From Muribaculaceae bacterium (GTDB lineage Bacteria > Bacteroidota > Bacteroidia > Bacteroidales > Muribaculaceae), in contig JAIDTS010000178.1 of assembly GCA_029060585.1 (NCBI GenBank), forward strand, positions 1 through 16,180: DNA of 16,180 bases, given 5' to 3'. Positions 7,095-15,112 of the stretch are shown here, one piece after another. Both the position numbers and the translations under genes were made by a program. Numbering within the stretch: position 1 is the stretch's first letter; every line of letters starts with the position of its first letter. The notes beneath the pieces are model-generated. The model had not been told where the DNA came from, made no database searches, and saw only the letters and a program-made list of their open reading frames with translations.

Positions 7095-8624
7095 TTAGAA
7101 CTGGGGGATGAACGTCAGGCGGTTGAGCACTCCACGCCATATCTCGTCGTTGAGCTTTCCGTCGACGGTCTCACCACCGAATATGTAGATATATGGGCAG
7201 TCCCAGTACACTTCATAGTCTTCCACTTCATATTTCACGCGCGCCAAGCCCGGAAGCCCGCGGCTCGGAGTCTCTGTCCAGTTGCCGGAGAGAGAGGCAT
7301 GCTTGGGCCACTCTACCGTGAAACCGTCGAGATTCATGAGTCCGGGGAAATAATCGGGAAGCTGCATCTGCTTGTCTACTTCATACCAGTTCACTCCGTT
7401 GTCATATGAAGCGAAGACCGTAGGGTTGAAGGTACCGTCGGAGAGTTGGCCGCCGAGCAGCATCCAAACGGAGAATTCCGTCTGCACGAGAGAGGAGTTT
7501 GTCTTGCGGTAGACGTAGTAAGGCACGATCGTAGCTCCGGCTATGGACGGAAGCATGCCTTCCGACAGCACGGCCCAGTGGTCGCCGTCAAAGCCCCATG
7601 CTGCCGAGGAGTAGGAACCATCGACGCATCGTCCGCCGGCCAGGAAGCCGATGGGGAGGGTAGTCCAGCGGTTGCTGAACTGAACGAAGTCAGAGTACTC
7701 CACTACGGGGAAGTCCGGACTCACGGGCGCCTCGGCATAACCTGCATCGGCCGGCCAGCAGGTGTGCATGAGCTGACCTCCCTCGCTACGGATGCCGAGC
7801 ATCACGTCGCCATACTCGCCTATGATGTTGACCCAGGTGGCTCCGGTGTTGTCCCAAGCGAGGCCGTCGGCAGAAGTATGCAGCGTTCCCGCCGTATCAA
7901 GAAGATAAAGCGTGGATCCGCCGGCATGTAAGGTCCTTACGTCGGGCTCGAAATCTAGCGCAGGTGTCAGCTTGTCCCATTCTCCGGCCAGAAGGTCGGT
8001 GGCTACGGCAAGCGTATAGCTGTCATCAGCCTCCTTTATGAGGCTGTAAGACGTATCCCTGTATCCAACGGTCTTCTGCACCTTCGGATGTCCGAGGCGC
8101 GAAGGCATGGGAGTGACAGCCAGACGATCCCACATCATGGAATCGGGATACACCTTATGCACGTTGACCTTTATATCGTAGGAGCGCGTAGTGGTCTTGT
8201 CTTCGGCGGTGATCTTCAGCACCACCTTGCCAGAGAAGTCGACGGAATCTGAGGGATTCTTCTTATAGTCGATCTCTCCGGTGTATTTGCCGCCTGTCTG
8301 CGTCAGGGTGACGGCGGAAGCCGAACTGGTGTAGCTGATCACAGGCACCAGTTTCGTGACGTCTGTGCCTACCGGCAGGGAGTCAGCATTGAATATCACC
8401 CCGCGGTTGAGGTCGATGGAGAAGAAGACGGAGTCTATCTTCAATTTAGATCCGCTCTTGGGCTTCAGGCTGAAGCTGGTGATAGCCACAGAGGAAGCCG
8501 GCATATAGATTTCCTCGTCAGTATCGCTCTTCTTATTGCACGACGACAGGGTGCCTATCAGTGTCATAAGGCATGTTGTAAGCACCAAACCACCTAATAA
8601 TGAATTCTTTAAGTTCACAAGCAT
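7095..8624 (-). CDS. DUF6242-like surface lipoprotein with Ig-like and propeller regions
   Basis: This is a 509-residue lipoprotein. A hydrophobic signal (residues 8-25) ends in the lipobox LSSC, so Cys29 would be lipidated. The residues after it (NKKSDTDEE) are charged with acidic residues, which may act as the Bacteroidetes export signal to the cell surface, though it is not an exact match. Residues about 42-155 look like an Ig-like or DUF5018-type strand domain (ITSFSLKPKSGSKLKID ... SYDIKVNVHKV). The rest looks like a beta-propeller, with Asp-box or kelch-like pieces (HTSADGLAW, SYDNGVNWYEV, IYIFGGETVDGKLNDEIW). The closest family I know is DUF6242 of Bacteroidales; the match is from memory. 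No enzyme active site is recognisable. It is probably first in the envelope operon, six bases before the PorG-like gene. Confidence 0.78.
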   Translation of the reverse strand: MLVNLKNSLLGGLVLTTCLMTLIGTLSSCNKKSDTDEEIYMPASSVAITSFSLKPKSGSKLKIDSVFFSIDLNRGVIFNADSLPVGTDVTKLVPVISYTSSASAVTLTQTGGKYTGEIDYKKNPSDSVDFSGKVVLKITAEDKTTTRSYDIKVNVHKVYPDSMMWDRLAVTPMPSRLGHPKVQKTVGYRDTSYSLIKEADDSYTLAVATDLLAGEWDKLTPALDFEPDVRTLHAGGSTLYLLDTAGTLHTSADGLAWDNTGATWVNIIGEYGDVMLGIRSEGGQLMHTCWPADAGYAEAPVSPDFPVVEYSDFVQFSNRWTTLPIGFLAGGRCVDGSYSSAAWGFDGDHWAVLSEGMLPSIAGATIVPYYVYRKTNSSLVQTEFSVWMLLGGQLSDGTFNPTVFASYDNGVNWYEVDKQMQLPDYFPGLMNLDGFTVEWPKHASLSGNWTETPSRGLPGLARVKYEVEDYEVYWDCPYIYIFGGETVDGKLNDEIWRGVLNRLTFIPQF

Positions 8625-8659
8625 ATGTTTTTATCGCAGATGCGCGTAGTTTCAACTTG

Positions 8660-8667
8660 CAAAATTA
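8660..8667 (-). promoter_or_regulatory. probable -7 box of the envelope operon
   Basis: The minus strand reads TAATTTTG from 8667 to 8660, matching TAnnTTTG. It lies 36 bases before the lipoprotein start codon. I found no TTTG at the expected 19-21 base distance; one at 8682-8679 is only 11 bases away. It is the best candidate for the operon's main promoter but is weaker than the ribD and ilvD promoters. Confidence 0.55.
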
Positions 8668-8786
8668 ACATTATTTGCCAAATATTCCCTAATACTCACC
8701 CAACTTTTTTCGCCATCCGACCCCCAATCTATCCATTTTTAACAACTTTTAAGTCCCAGGGCCGATACGGCGGCTATAGGAGTCAG

Positions 8787-8818
8787 TTTGCAATTATCAG
8801 CTTTTTTCCCTAACTTTG
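8787..8818 (+). promoter_or_regulatory. Bacteroidetes promoter of ribD
   Basis: TTTG at 8787-8790 and TAACTTTG at 8811-8818 are separated by 20 bases, a textbook Bacteroidetes promoter. Transcription would start near 8825, about 13 bases before the ribD ATG. That leader is too short for an FMN riboswitch. Confidence 0.88.
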
Positions 8819-8837
8819 CATAAAAACAAACCCACAC

Positions 8838-9707
8838 ATGCATATAGAAGAAAGATTCATGCGTCGAGCCCTGCAGCTCGCCCGCCTTGGGGAAGGACTC
8901 GTCTCCCCGAACCCTATGGTAGGAGCCGTCATTGTCGCGGCAGACGGCCGCATCATAGGCGAAGGCTACCATCACCGCTACGGCGGCCCTCATGCCGAGG
9001 TATGCGCAGTGAGGTCTGTCTTGGAATCAGACAGACACCTGCTCGCCGACTCCACGATCTACGTCACTCTCGAGCCGTGTTCCCATTACGGCAAGACTCC
9101 TCCGTGCGCCAGCCTCATCATCGACACGGGCATTCCGAGGGTGGCCGTCGGAAGCGCCGATCCCTTCCCGGAAGTATCGGGGCGCGGCATCAGGATGCTG
9201 CGTGAAGCAGGCGTGGAGGTGACCGAGAATGTTCTCCGCGAGGAGTGCGATGCCTTGAACGTCAGGTTTCTGACCGCCCATCGCCTGCGCCGCCCCTGGA
9301 TTCAGCTGAAATGGGCACAGAGCGCCGATGGATTCATGGCAGGCGTCGGAGAAGACGGGCGCCCGTATCCGGTAATGTTCTCAACACCAGTTTCATCGGT
9401 CTGGATGCACCGTCGCCGATCTATGGTCGACGCCATAATGGTCGGCAAAAACACCCTCGAGATCGACCGTCCGCGCCTCGACTGCCGCTACTGGCCGGGA
9501 CGTGCGCCGCGACGCATCGAGCCACGCCGCGACCTCGAGGCCCAGATGAGCGAGCTATATAAGGAAGGTGTCACCTCCCTTATGGTAGAGGGGGGCCCTA
9601 CTCTCCTTCAGAGCTTCATCGACCGCGGCCTCTACGACGACATGAAGATAGAGATATCTGAAAGAAAAATGGGAACCGGTCTTCCAGCTCCCATCTTGAA
9701 TTCTTAA
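8838..9707 (+). CDS. ribD: bifunctional riboflavin deaminase/reductase, reductase domain shortened
   Basis: RibD deaminates and then reduces the first pyrimidine intermediate of riboflavin synthesis. The deaminase half (residues 1-145) is complete: HAE zinc and proton-shuttle motif at 52-54 (GGPHAEV), PCSHYGKTPPC with zinc ligands C81 and C90. The reductase half begins normally (WIQLKWAQSADGFMA, 154-168; MVDAIMVGKNTLEIDRPRLD, 196-215). It then jumps from GRAPRRIE (221-228) to DLEAQMSELYKEGVTSLMVEGGPTLLQSF (232-260). By comparison with E. coli RibD and remembered Bacteroides proteins, roughly 40 residues of the central sheet, including the RIVID strand, are missing there. The C-terminus stops about 25 residues early, at PAPILNS. 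Total length is 289 against a usual 340-370. The frame is open throughout, so it may be deaminase-only, have weakened reductase, or be an assembly error. Start ATG at 8838 follows its own promoter. Confidence 0.88.
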   Translation: MHIEERFMRRALQLARLGEGLVSPNPMVGAVIVAADGRIIGEGYHHRYGGPHAEVCAVRSVLESDRHLLADSTIYVTLEPCSHYGKTPPCASLIIDTGIPRVAVGSADPFPEVSGRGIRMLREAGVEVTENVLREECDALNVRFLTAHRLRRPWIQLKWAQSADGFMAGVGEDGRPYPVMFSTPVSSVWMHRRRSMVDAIMVGKNTLEIDRPRLDCRYWPGRAPRRIEPRRDLEAQMSELYKEGVTSLMVEGGPTLLQSFIDRGLYDDMKIEISERKMGTGLPAPILNS

Positions 9708-9732
9708 TTCATAATTCACAATGCATTAATCA
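9698..9732. repeat. degenerate heptamer repeat at the ribD-ilvC junction
   Basis: From 9698 the plus strand reads AATTCTT, AATTCAT, AATTCAC, AATGCAT, TAATCAG: a 7-base unit repeated with increasing decay. It encodes the last residues and stop of ribD and fills the 22-base convergent gap up to the ilvC stop. No stem-loop terminator is visible there. Confidence 0.75.
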
Positions 9733-10773
9733 GTTTCCCTCGGGACGTAGGCTGCGCACTGTAGTGCCAGCCTGCCACATCTCGCTCTCTCTGAGAGCCT
9801 TGAGTTCCTTCTCAAGACCTTCGCGATAGTCGGGCTTTGAGTTGGAGTCGATGGAGTTCTGGGCCTCTATGCCGTCGGCCACACTCTTGTAGAGTTTCTG
9901 CATCACTGGCTTGATGGCGTCGCGGAAAGGAGTCATCCAGTCGAGCGCGCCGCGCTGAGCGGTAGTGGAGCAGTTGGCATACATCCAGTCCATGCCATTC
10001 TTGGCTACGAGCGGCATGAGCGACTGGGTCAGCTCCTCGACAGTCTCGTTGAATGCCTCGGAGGGAGTATGTCCGTTCTCGCGGAGAACCTCATACTGGG
10101 CAAGGAAAAGACCCTGGATCGCACCCATCAGGCTGCCGCGTTCGCCCGTCAAGTCGCTGTAGGCCTCACGCTTGAAAGTTGTCTCGAAGATATAGCCGGA
10201 GCCGATGCCGATCGCGAGGGCAAGAGTGCGCTCGAGAGCCTTGCCTGTATAGTCCTGCTCGATGGCATAGCTTGAGTTCAGGCCGCGACCCTCCAGAAAC
10301 ATAGTGCGGAGCGATGTGCCGCTACCCTTGGGAGCCACGAGGATCACGTCTACGTCTGCAGGAGGCACTACGCCCGTACGCTCCGGCCAGGCGATGGCGA
10401 AGCCGTGGGAGAAATAGAGGGCCTTGCCAGCAGTGAGGTGCTTCTTGATTGTGGGCCATACCGAGAGCACGGCGGCGTCGGAAAGCAGACACATGATGAT
10501 GCTTCCCTTCTCGCAGGCCTCTTCGATGGAGAACAGCGTCTGCCCAGGCACCCAGCCATCGGCTACAGCCTTGTCGTAGGTCTTTCCCTCGCGCTGGCCT
10601 ACGATTACGTTAAAACCGTTGTCGCGGAGATTGAGGCTCTGACCGGGGCCCTGCACACCGTAACCGATCACGGCGATTGTTTCGTCTTTCAGTATCTCAC
10701 GCGCTTTCTCAAGAGGGAATTCCTCTCTGGTGACCACGGTCTCCTCGACCTCACCGAATTTCATTTTTGCCAT
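9730..10773 (-). CDS. ilvC: ketol-acid reductoisomerase
   Basis: IlvC isomerises and reduces acetolactate or acetohydroxybutyrate to the dihydroxy acid in valine and isoleucine synthesis, using Mg2+ and NAD(P)H. The Rossmann fingerprint IGYGVQGPGQ is at 36-45, the conserved histidine at H123 (SHGF) and the metal ligands at D207 and E211 (YSDLTGERG). E243/E247 (NETVEELTQ) and S269 (YANCSTTAQRG) complete the active site. At 347 residues it is the short class I form; the GPGQ variant in the fingerprint is what I recall for Bacteroidetes enzymes. The cofactor loop GQREGK (59-64) keeps an arginine suited to the 2'-phosphate of NADPH. It is the last gene of the ilv operon, 42 bases after ilvN, and converges on ribD. 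Confidence 0.97.
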   Translation of the reverse strand: MAKMKFGEVEETVVTREEFPLEKAREILKDETIAVIGYGVQGPGQSLNLRDNGFNVIVGQREGKTYDKAVADGWVPGQTLFSIEEACEKGSIIMCLLSDAAVLSVWPTIKKHLTAGKALYFSHGFAIAWPERTGVVPPADVDVILVAPKGSGTSLRTMFLEGRGLNSSYAIEQDYTGKALERTLALAIGIGSGYIFETTFKREAYSDLTGERGSLMGAIQGLFLAQYEVLRENGHTPSEAFNETVEELTQSLMPLVAKNGMDWMYANCSTTAQRGALDWMTPFRDAIKPVMQKLYKSVADGIEAQNSIDSNSKPDYREGLEKELKALRESEMWQAGTTVRSLRPEGN

Positions 10774-10815
10774 ATCTTTATTATTTAATTTGGATTTTTG
10801 AATTAAAAATTGGAG

Positions 10816-11349
10816 TCATACCCCTCCCTTCACTCTCCGCTCGAGGTATTCGTCTACGAGTTCACGCGACGAGCGTGTGACAGCAATCCGTCCCGACCTT
10901 ACGAACTGCCGGATTCCAAGCGGCTTAAGGTGTGCGTAGAGGTCCATGATCTCGTCGGTATGCCCCGTCTTCTCGAATACAGTGTAGTCGGGATGTATCT
11001 CGAGTACGCGCGCCCCGTGCCTTCTGACGATATCCTCGATATCGGTATTGACCACGCTTTCGGTAGGCACTTTGTAGAGCGCCACTTCCTGGTAGAGTAT
11101 CTCATCGTCCGTCATGAGAAACGCCTTTATGACATCTATGCGTTTTTCTATCTGCTTCACTACGTGCTCCATCATCGGCCTGGTGGAGCGGCAGGTGATG
11201 GTGAATTTATGCACTCCCTCAATCGAGCAAGCGCTGACCGATAGGCTGTCGATATTCAGACAGCGGCGGCTGAAGATCATCGATATCTGATGCAGAAGCG
11301 TGACTCTGTTTTCGGTATAGACCGATATCGTATACAGTTGTTCTTCCAT
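10816..11349 (-). CDS. ilvN: acetolactate synthase regulatory (small) subunit
   Basis: This subunit stimulates the large subunit and gives it valine feedback. The 177-residue protein has an N-terminal ACT domain (about 5-78: YTISVYTENRVTLLHQISMIF, RRCLNIDSLSV) and a second ALS-small-type domain (about 85-165: EVALYKVPTES, YTVFEKTGHTDEI, FVRSGRIAVTR). Aligned by eye to E. coli IlvH, the valine-site asparagines are kept (N14 for N11, N32 for N29), but Gly14 of IlvH is Thr17 here. The IlvH G14D substitution is known to make that enzyme valine-resistant. Start ATG at 11349 is eight bases after the ilvB stop, consistent with coupled translation of the two subunits. Confidence 0.95.
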   Translation of the reverse strand: MEEQLYTISVYTENRVTLLHQISMIFSRRCLNIDSLSVSACSIEGVHKFTITCRSTRPMMEHVVKQIEKRIDVIKAFLMTDDEILYQEVALYKVPTESVVNTDIEDIVRRHGARVLEIHPDYTVFEKTGHTDEIMDLYAHLKPLGIRQFVRSGRIAVTRSSRELVDEYLERRVKGGV

Positions 11350-11357
11350 AGCTTCAA

Positions 11358-13079
11358 TTAGACAGGTTTATAATATTCTGATTCATTGAGCAGTATCTCA
11401 TCGACCCCGTTGCCGCCGGGAGTCATCGGGAACACCATGTCGGTCTCGTCGATATTGACATTGAGGAGGTAGGAGCCTTTGTGATCCTTCATCTTCGCTA
11501 TGGCGGCGTCGAGCTCCTCGGCGGTAGCCACATCGGCAGCGTCGATACCGTAGGCCCCTGCCAGCATCCTGAAGTCGGGGTTGGTCATCGGCGTGCTGCT
11601 GAAGCGTCCGTTGAAGAAGAGATGCTGCCACTGACGCACGTTGCCAAGGAAGTTGTTGTTTAGAAGCACTATCTTCACGTCTATGCCGTATTCCATTATC
11701 ATGCCCAATTCCTCTACCGTCATCTGAAGGCCTCCGTCGCCGCAGAAGAGCACTACTGTACGGTCAGGCACTCCAATCTTTGCGCCGATCGCCGCAGGAA
11801 GGCCAAAGCCCATAGTGCCGAGCCCTCCTGAGGATATGAGGCTGCGCGGCTGGTTGAATCCAGAGTATTTTACGGCGAACATCTGGTTCTGACCTACATC
11901 GGTCACTATTATGGCCTCGTTGCCGTAAGCCTCGCAGACCTTTCTGACCACTCCCCCCATCAGCATCTTTCCGTCGGGAGCGGCGCAGGCGAGCTCCCTG
12001 GCCATCACGCGTTCTTCTTCTATCTTCCGGTGCTTGTCAAATGACGCCCGCCATCCACTGCGGTCTTTCCCTTCCACAAGAGGGAGCAGGGCCTCGAGGG
12101 CCTTGCGGGCGTCGGAATGCACGTGGACGCCACACTTTATCATCTTGTCGAATTCGCTCGAGTCGATGTCGATGTGGATTATTCTCGCATTCGGGGCGTA
12201 TTTGCGCACATCGCCCGTCACACGGTCGTCGAAACGCATGCCTACGGCGAGTATGACGTCGGCCCGGTTGGTGTTTATGTTTGGCCCGAGGTTGCCATGC
12301 ATGCCGAGCATGCCTACGTATTGCGGATGGTCTGTCGCCATCCCCGATAGGCCGAGCATCGTGCAGCCTACGGGGAGCTGGGCCTTGTCGGCAAGTTTTA
12401 CCAAAGCCTCCTCGGCTCCGGATATCATGACGCCGTGTCCGGCGAGCACGAGCGGACGCTCGGCTGCGTTGAGAAGCCGGGCCGCCTCCTCTATAGAACC
12501 GTCTTCGGGCTCAGGATCTGAGTCATAGCTCCGGATAAATGGTTTCTCCTGCCTCATGTATTCCGCCAGTCCTATCTGGGCGTCGCGAGCCAGATCGATC
12601 ACAACCGGACCAGGACGTCCGGAATTGGCGATATAAAATGCCCGGCTGATGGCCGGAGCTATGTCTTCGGCGCGGCGCACCTGAAGCGCCCATTTCGTGA
12701 CCGGAAGCACACTTGAGATCACGTCGCTTTCCTGAAATGCGTCCTTGCCGAGCATACCGCATCCCACCTGTCCGGAAATCGCGACGATCGGAGTGCTGTC
12801 CATAAGGGCGTCGGCGAGCCCGGTCAAAAGGTTCATCGCTCCGGGGCCCGAGGTAGTGATGACTACACCCGTTCTTCCTGTAGCGCGCGCATATCCCTCA
12901 GCGGCATGGATCGCTCCCTGCTCATGGCGCGCAAGGTAATGCCTTACGCCGTAGGGATTCTCATATATCTTGTCGTAGACCGGCATGATCTGTCCCCCCG
13001 GATATCCGAACACGCATTCGGCCCCGTTGTCGGCGAGAGCCTTGATCAGTATCTCCGATCCCGTTATCTTTTCTTCCAT
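11358..13079 (-). CDS. ilvB: acetolactate synthase catalytic (large) subunit
   Basis: A thiamine-diphosphate enzyme that joins two pyruvates, or pyruvate and 2-oxobutyrate, in the first committed step to valine and isoleucine. The FGYPGGQIMPVYD motif at 24-36 and catalytic Glu53 (RHEQGAIHAAEGYA) open the PYR domain. The central domain carries GLGTMGFGLPAAIG just after it (419-432). The ThDP/Mg motif GDG at 447-449 with NNN at 474-476 closes the PP domain. I chose ATG at 13079 (573 residues), 25 bases after the ilvD stop. An in-frame ATG at 13148 would overlap ilvD by 44 bases and add 23 polar residues outside the family. Confidence 0.96.
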   Translation of the reverse strand: MEEKITGSEILIKALADNGAECVFGYPGGQIMPVYDKIYENPYGVRHYLARHEQGAIHAAEGYARATGRTGVVITTSGPGAMNLLTGLADALMDSTPIVAISGQVGCGMLGKDAFQESDVISSVLPVTKWALQVRRAEDIAPAISRAFYIANSGRPGPVVIDLARDAQIGLAEYMRQEKPFIRSYDSDPEPEDGSIEEAARLLNAAERPLVLAGHGVMISGAEEALVKLADKAQLPVGCTMLGLSGMATDHPQYVGMLGMHGNLGPNINTNRADVILAVGMRFDDRVTGDVRKYAPNARIIHIDIDSSEFDKMIKCGVHVHSDARKALEALLPLVEGKDRSGWRASFDKHRKIEEERVMARELACAAPDGKMLMGGVVRKVCEAYGNEAIIVTDVGQNQMFAVKYSGFNQPRSLISSGGLGTMGFGLPAAIGAKIGVPDRTVVLFCGDGGLQMTVEELGMIMEYGIDVKIVLLNNNFLGNVRQWQHLFFNGRFSSTPMTNPDFRMLAGAYGIDAADVATAEELDAAIAKMKDHKGSYLLNVNIDETDMVFPMTPGGNGVDEILLNESEYYKPV

Positions 13080-13104
13080 TTTCCTTTTTTCAGTGTCTTT
13101 ATTC

Positions 13105-14934
13105 TTACAGCTCCACACGCACTCCTCCCTTGTCGGCCGAAGTGACATTCGCGGCGTATGCCCTTAGCGCGCGGCTCACAGCGCGGTTTCTTCCTCTCGG
13201 CGTGAAGGCTTCCTTGCCGAAAGCCTCCTCCTCCTTGCGGCGGCAGTCGAGCTCTTCACTGCTCAGTCTTACGTTGATGCTTCTCGCGGGAATGTCAATG
13301 TCGATTATGTCGCCGTCCCTGACGAGGCCTATCTCTCCTCCGGCTGCCGCCTCAGGCGAGATATGACCGATAGAGAGTCCGGATGTGCCGCCAGAAAAAC
13401 GGCCGTCGGTCAGAAGCGCGCATTCCTTCCCGAGATGCATGCTCTTGATGTAGCTCGTAGGATAAAGCATCTCCTGCATTCCCGGTCCCCCTTTCGGACC
13501 CTCGAACGTGATTACCACCACGTCGCCGCTCCTGACCGCTCCGCCGAGGATGCCTTCTACGGCCTCGTCCTGACTGTGAAACACTTTCGCCGGCCCCGAA
13601 AAACGGAAGATGCTTTCGTCAACGCCTGCGGTCTTGACCACGCAACCGTCTTTGGCGATGTTGCCTTTAAGCACGGCGAGACCTCCGTCTTTCACATAGG
13701 CGTGGTCGCAGTCGCGGATGCATCCCTCCTCTCTGTCGGTATCAAGGTCGCGATACATGGCTGTCTGGCTGGCAGCCTCAGTGGTGTGTACGAGTCCGGG
13801 GGCTGATCTCCAGAGCATGTCGGCCTCCGCTCCGTATTCATCTCCCCCTATGGCATAGCGCGAGATTGCTTCCTTGAGCGTAAGGCCGTCGGCGCGCATC
13901 ACTGACGTGTCCAGGAGGCCCTTGTCGGCCAACTGCTTCATGATGGTAAGTATTCCTCCGGCACGGTTGACGTCTTCCATGTGATAGCTTGAGTTGGGAG
14001 CTACCTTGCACAGAACCGGAACGCGGCGCGAGAGGGCGTCGATGTCGTCGAGCGTGAAGTCAACTCCTCCCTCGTTGGCGATAGCAAGGAGGTGAAGGAC
14101 TGTGTTTGTGCTTCCTCCCATGGCGATGTCAAGAGCCATGGCGTTGAGGAATGCCTCCTTGGTAGCGATATTGCGCGGCAATACCGAGGAATCTCCGTCG
14201 CGGTAGTAGCGGTAGGCCATCTCTACGATTCTTTTCGCGGCGTTCTTGAAGAGCGTCATGCGGTTGACGTGGGTTGAGAGCACGGTTCCGTTGCCCGGCA
14301 GTCCTAATCCTATTGCTTCGTTGAGAGAGTTCATGGAGTTGGCGGTAAACATTCCGGAACAGCTGCCGCATGTCGGGCAACCCTCCTTCTCCAGCACGGC
14401 CACTTCGTCGTCGGCTACCGTCGGGTCCGCCGAGTCGATCATGATGTCGATGAGGTCGAGCTTTCGGGTTCCGGCCCTGCCGGCCTCCATAGGACCTCCA
14501 GACACGAAAAGACTCGGAATGTTGAGGCGCATGGCGGCCATAAGCATGCCGGGAGTAATCTTGTCGCAGTTGCTGATGCAGATCATGGCATCTGCCTTAT
14601 GGGCGTTGACCATGTATTCCACCGAGTCGGCTATGAGATCGCGCGAAGGCAACGAATAGAGCATCCCGTCGTGGCCCATCGCGATGCCGTCGTCGATGGC
14701 GATAGTATTGAACTCGGCCGCATAGCATCCGAGCGCCTCTATCTCTTTCTTGATTATCTGTCCTATCTCGTGCAGATGGGTGTGTCCCGGCACGAATTGG
14801 GTGAATGAATTCACTATCGCTATGATGGGCTTTCCGAATTGCTCCTCCTTCATGCCGTTGGCCCTCCAGAGAGCACGGGCCCCTGCCATACGGCGCCCTT
14901 CGGTCGTAGCCGCGCTTCTCAACTTATTTACCAT
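13105..14934 (-). CDS. ilvD: dihydroxy-acid dehydratase
   Basis: IlvD removes water from the dihydroxy acids to give the 2-oxo acids that transaminases turn into valine and isoleucine. The 609-residue product follows E. coli IlvD closely throughout ([88 protein letters not shown]). The iron-sulfur cysteines are C123 and C192. The close match to the E. coli form suggests an oxygen-sensitive [4Fe-4S] enzyme, in keeping with an anaerobe. It is the first gene of the operon, with a start at 14934 about 22 bases after a clear -7 box. Confidence 0.97.
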   Translation of the reverse strand: MVNKLRSAATTEGRRMAGARALWRANGMKEEQFGKPIIAIVNSFTQFVPGHTHLHEIGQIIKKEIEALGCYAAEFNTIAIDDGIAMGHDGMLYSLPSRDLIADSVEYMVNAHKADAMICISNCDKITPGMLMAAMRLNIPSLFVSGGPMEAGRAGTRKLDLIDIMIDSADPTVADDEVAVLEKEGCPTCGSCSGMFTANSMNSLNEAIGLGLPGNGTVLSTHVNRMTLFKNAAKRIVEMAYRYYRDGDSSVLPRNIATKEAFLNAMALDIAMGGSTNTVLHLLAIANEGGVDFTLDDIDALSRRVPVLCKVAPNSSYHMEDVNRAGGILTIMKQLADKGLLDTSVMRADGLTLKEAISRYAIGGDEYGAEADMLWRSAPGLVHTTEAASQTAMYRDLDTDREEGCIRDCDHAYVKDGGLAVLKGNIAKDGCVVKTAGVDESIFRFSGPAKVFHSQDEAVEGILGGAVRSGDVVVITFEGPKGGPGMQEMLYPTSYIKSMHLGKECALLTDGRFSGGTSGLSIGHISPEAAAGGEIGLVRDGDIIDIDIPARSINVRLSSEELDCRRKEEEAFGKEAFTPRGRNRAVSRALRAYAANVTSADKGGVRVEL

Positions 14935-14956
14935 AAGATTTGTCCTGTTAAAAACG

Positions 14957-14988
14957 CAAAATTACACTTTTTAATTCAAACAGCCAAA
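14957..14988 (-). promoter_or_regulatory. Bacteroidetes promoter of the ilvDBNC operon
   Basis: On the minus strand TTTG (14988-14985) and TAATTTTG (14964-14957) are separated by 20 bases, the same spacing as at ribD. Transcription would start near 14950, leaving a leader of about 16 bases. There is no room for a leader peptide or attenuator, so any branched-chain amino acid control must act at the promoter or on the enzymes. Confidence 0.85.
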
Positions 14989-15033
14989 TCTTAAAGCATT
15001 TTTATTTCATTTTTATCGTGTTTCTTAAGATTT
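14986..15033. repeat. AAATCTTAA/TTAAGATTT inverted repeat next to the ilvD promoter
   Basis: AAATCTTAA (14986-14994) overlaps the -33 box of the ilvD promoter. Its exact complement TTAAGATTT lies at 15025-15033, 30 bases further. The right arm also belongs to the 8-base palindrome TCTTAAGA (15023-15030). It could be a paired operator, a weak stem downstream of the envC-like gene, or chance in AT-rich DNA. The rest of the 178-base gap between the ilvD start and the envC-like stop (14935-15112) holds nothing else I can identify. Confidence 0.4.
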
Positions 15034-15112
15034 AAGCAATTATGTATATTCCACATACTATCCATCGCAGCAATCTCTCATGTTGACGGTGCAAATCAGG
15101 GAACTCCACGTA

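Noticed and set aside
8668..8837. FMN riboswitch ahead of ribD
   Set aside because: The predicted transcript starts about 13 bases before the ATG, and no conserved FMN-aptamer segments are visible.
14935..14964. Leader peptide or attenuator of the ilv operon
   Set aside because: The leader is about 16 bases long and contains no run of branched-chain codons or terminator hairpin.
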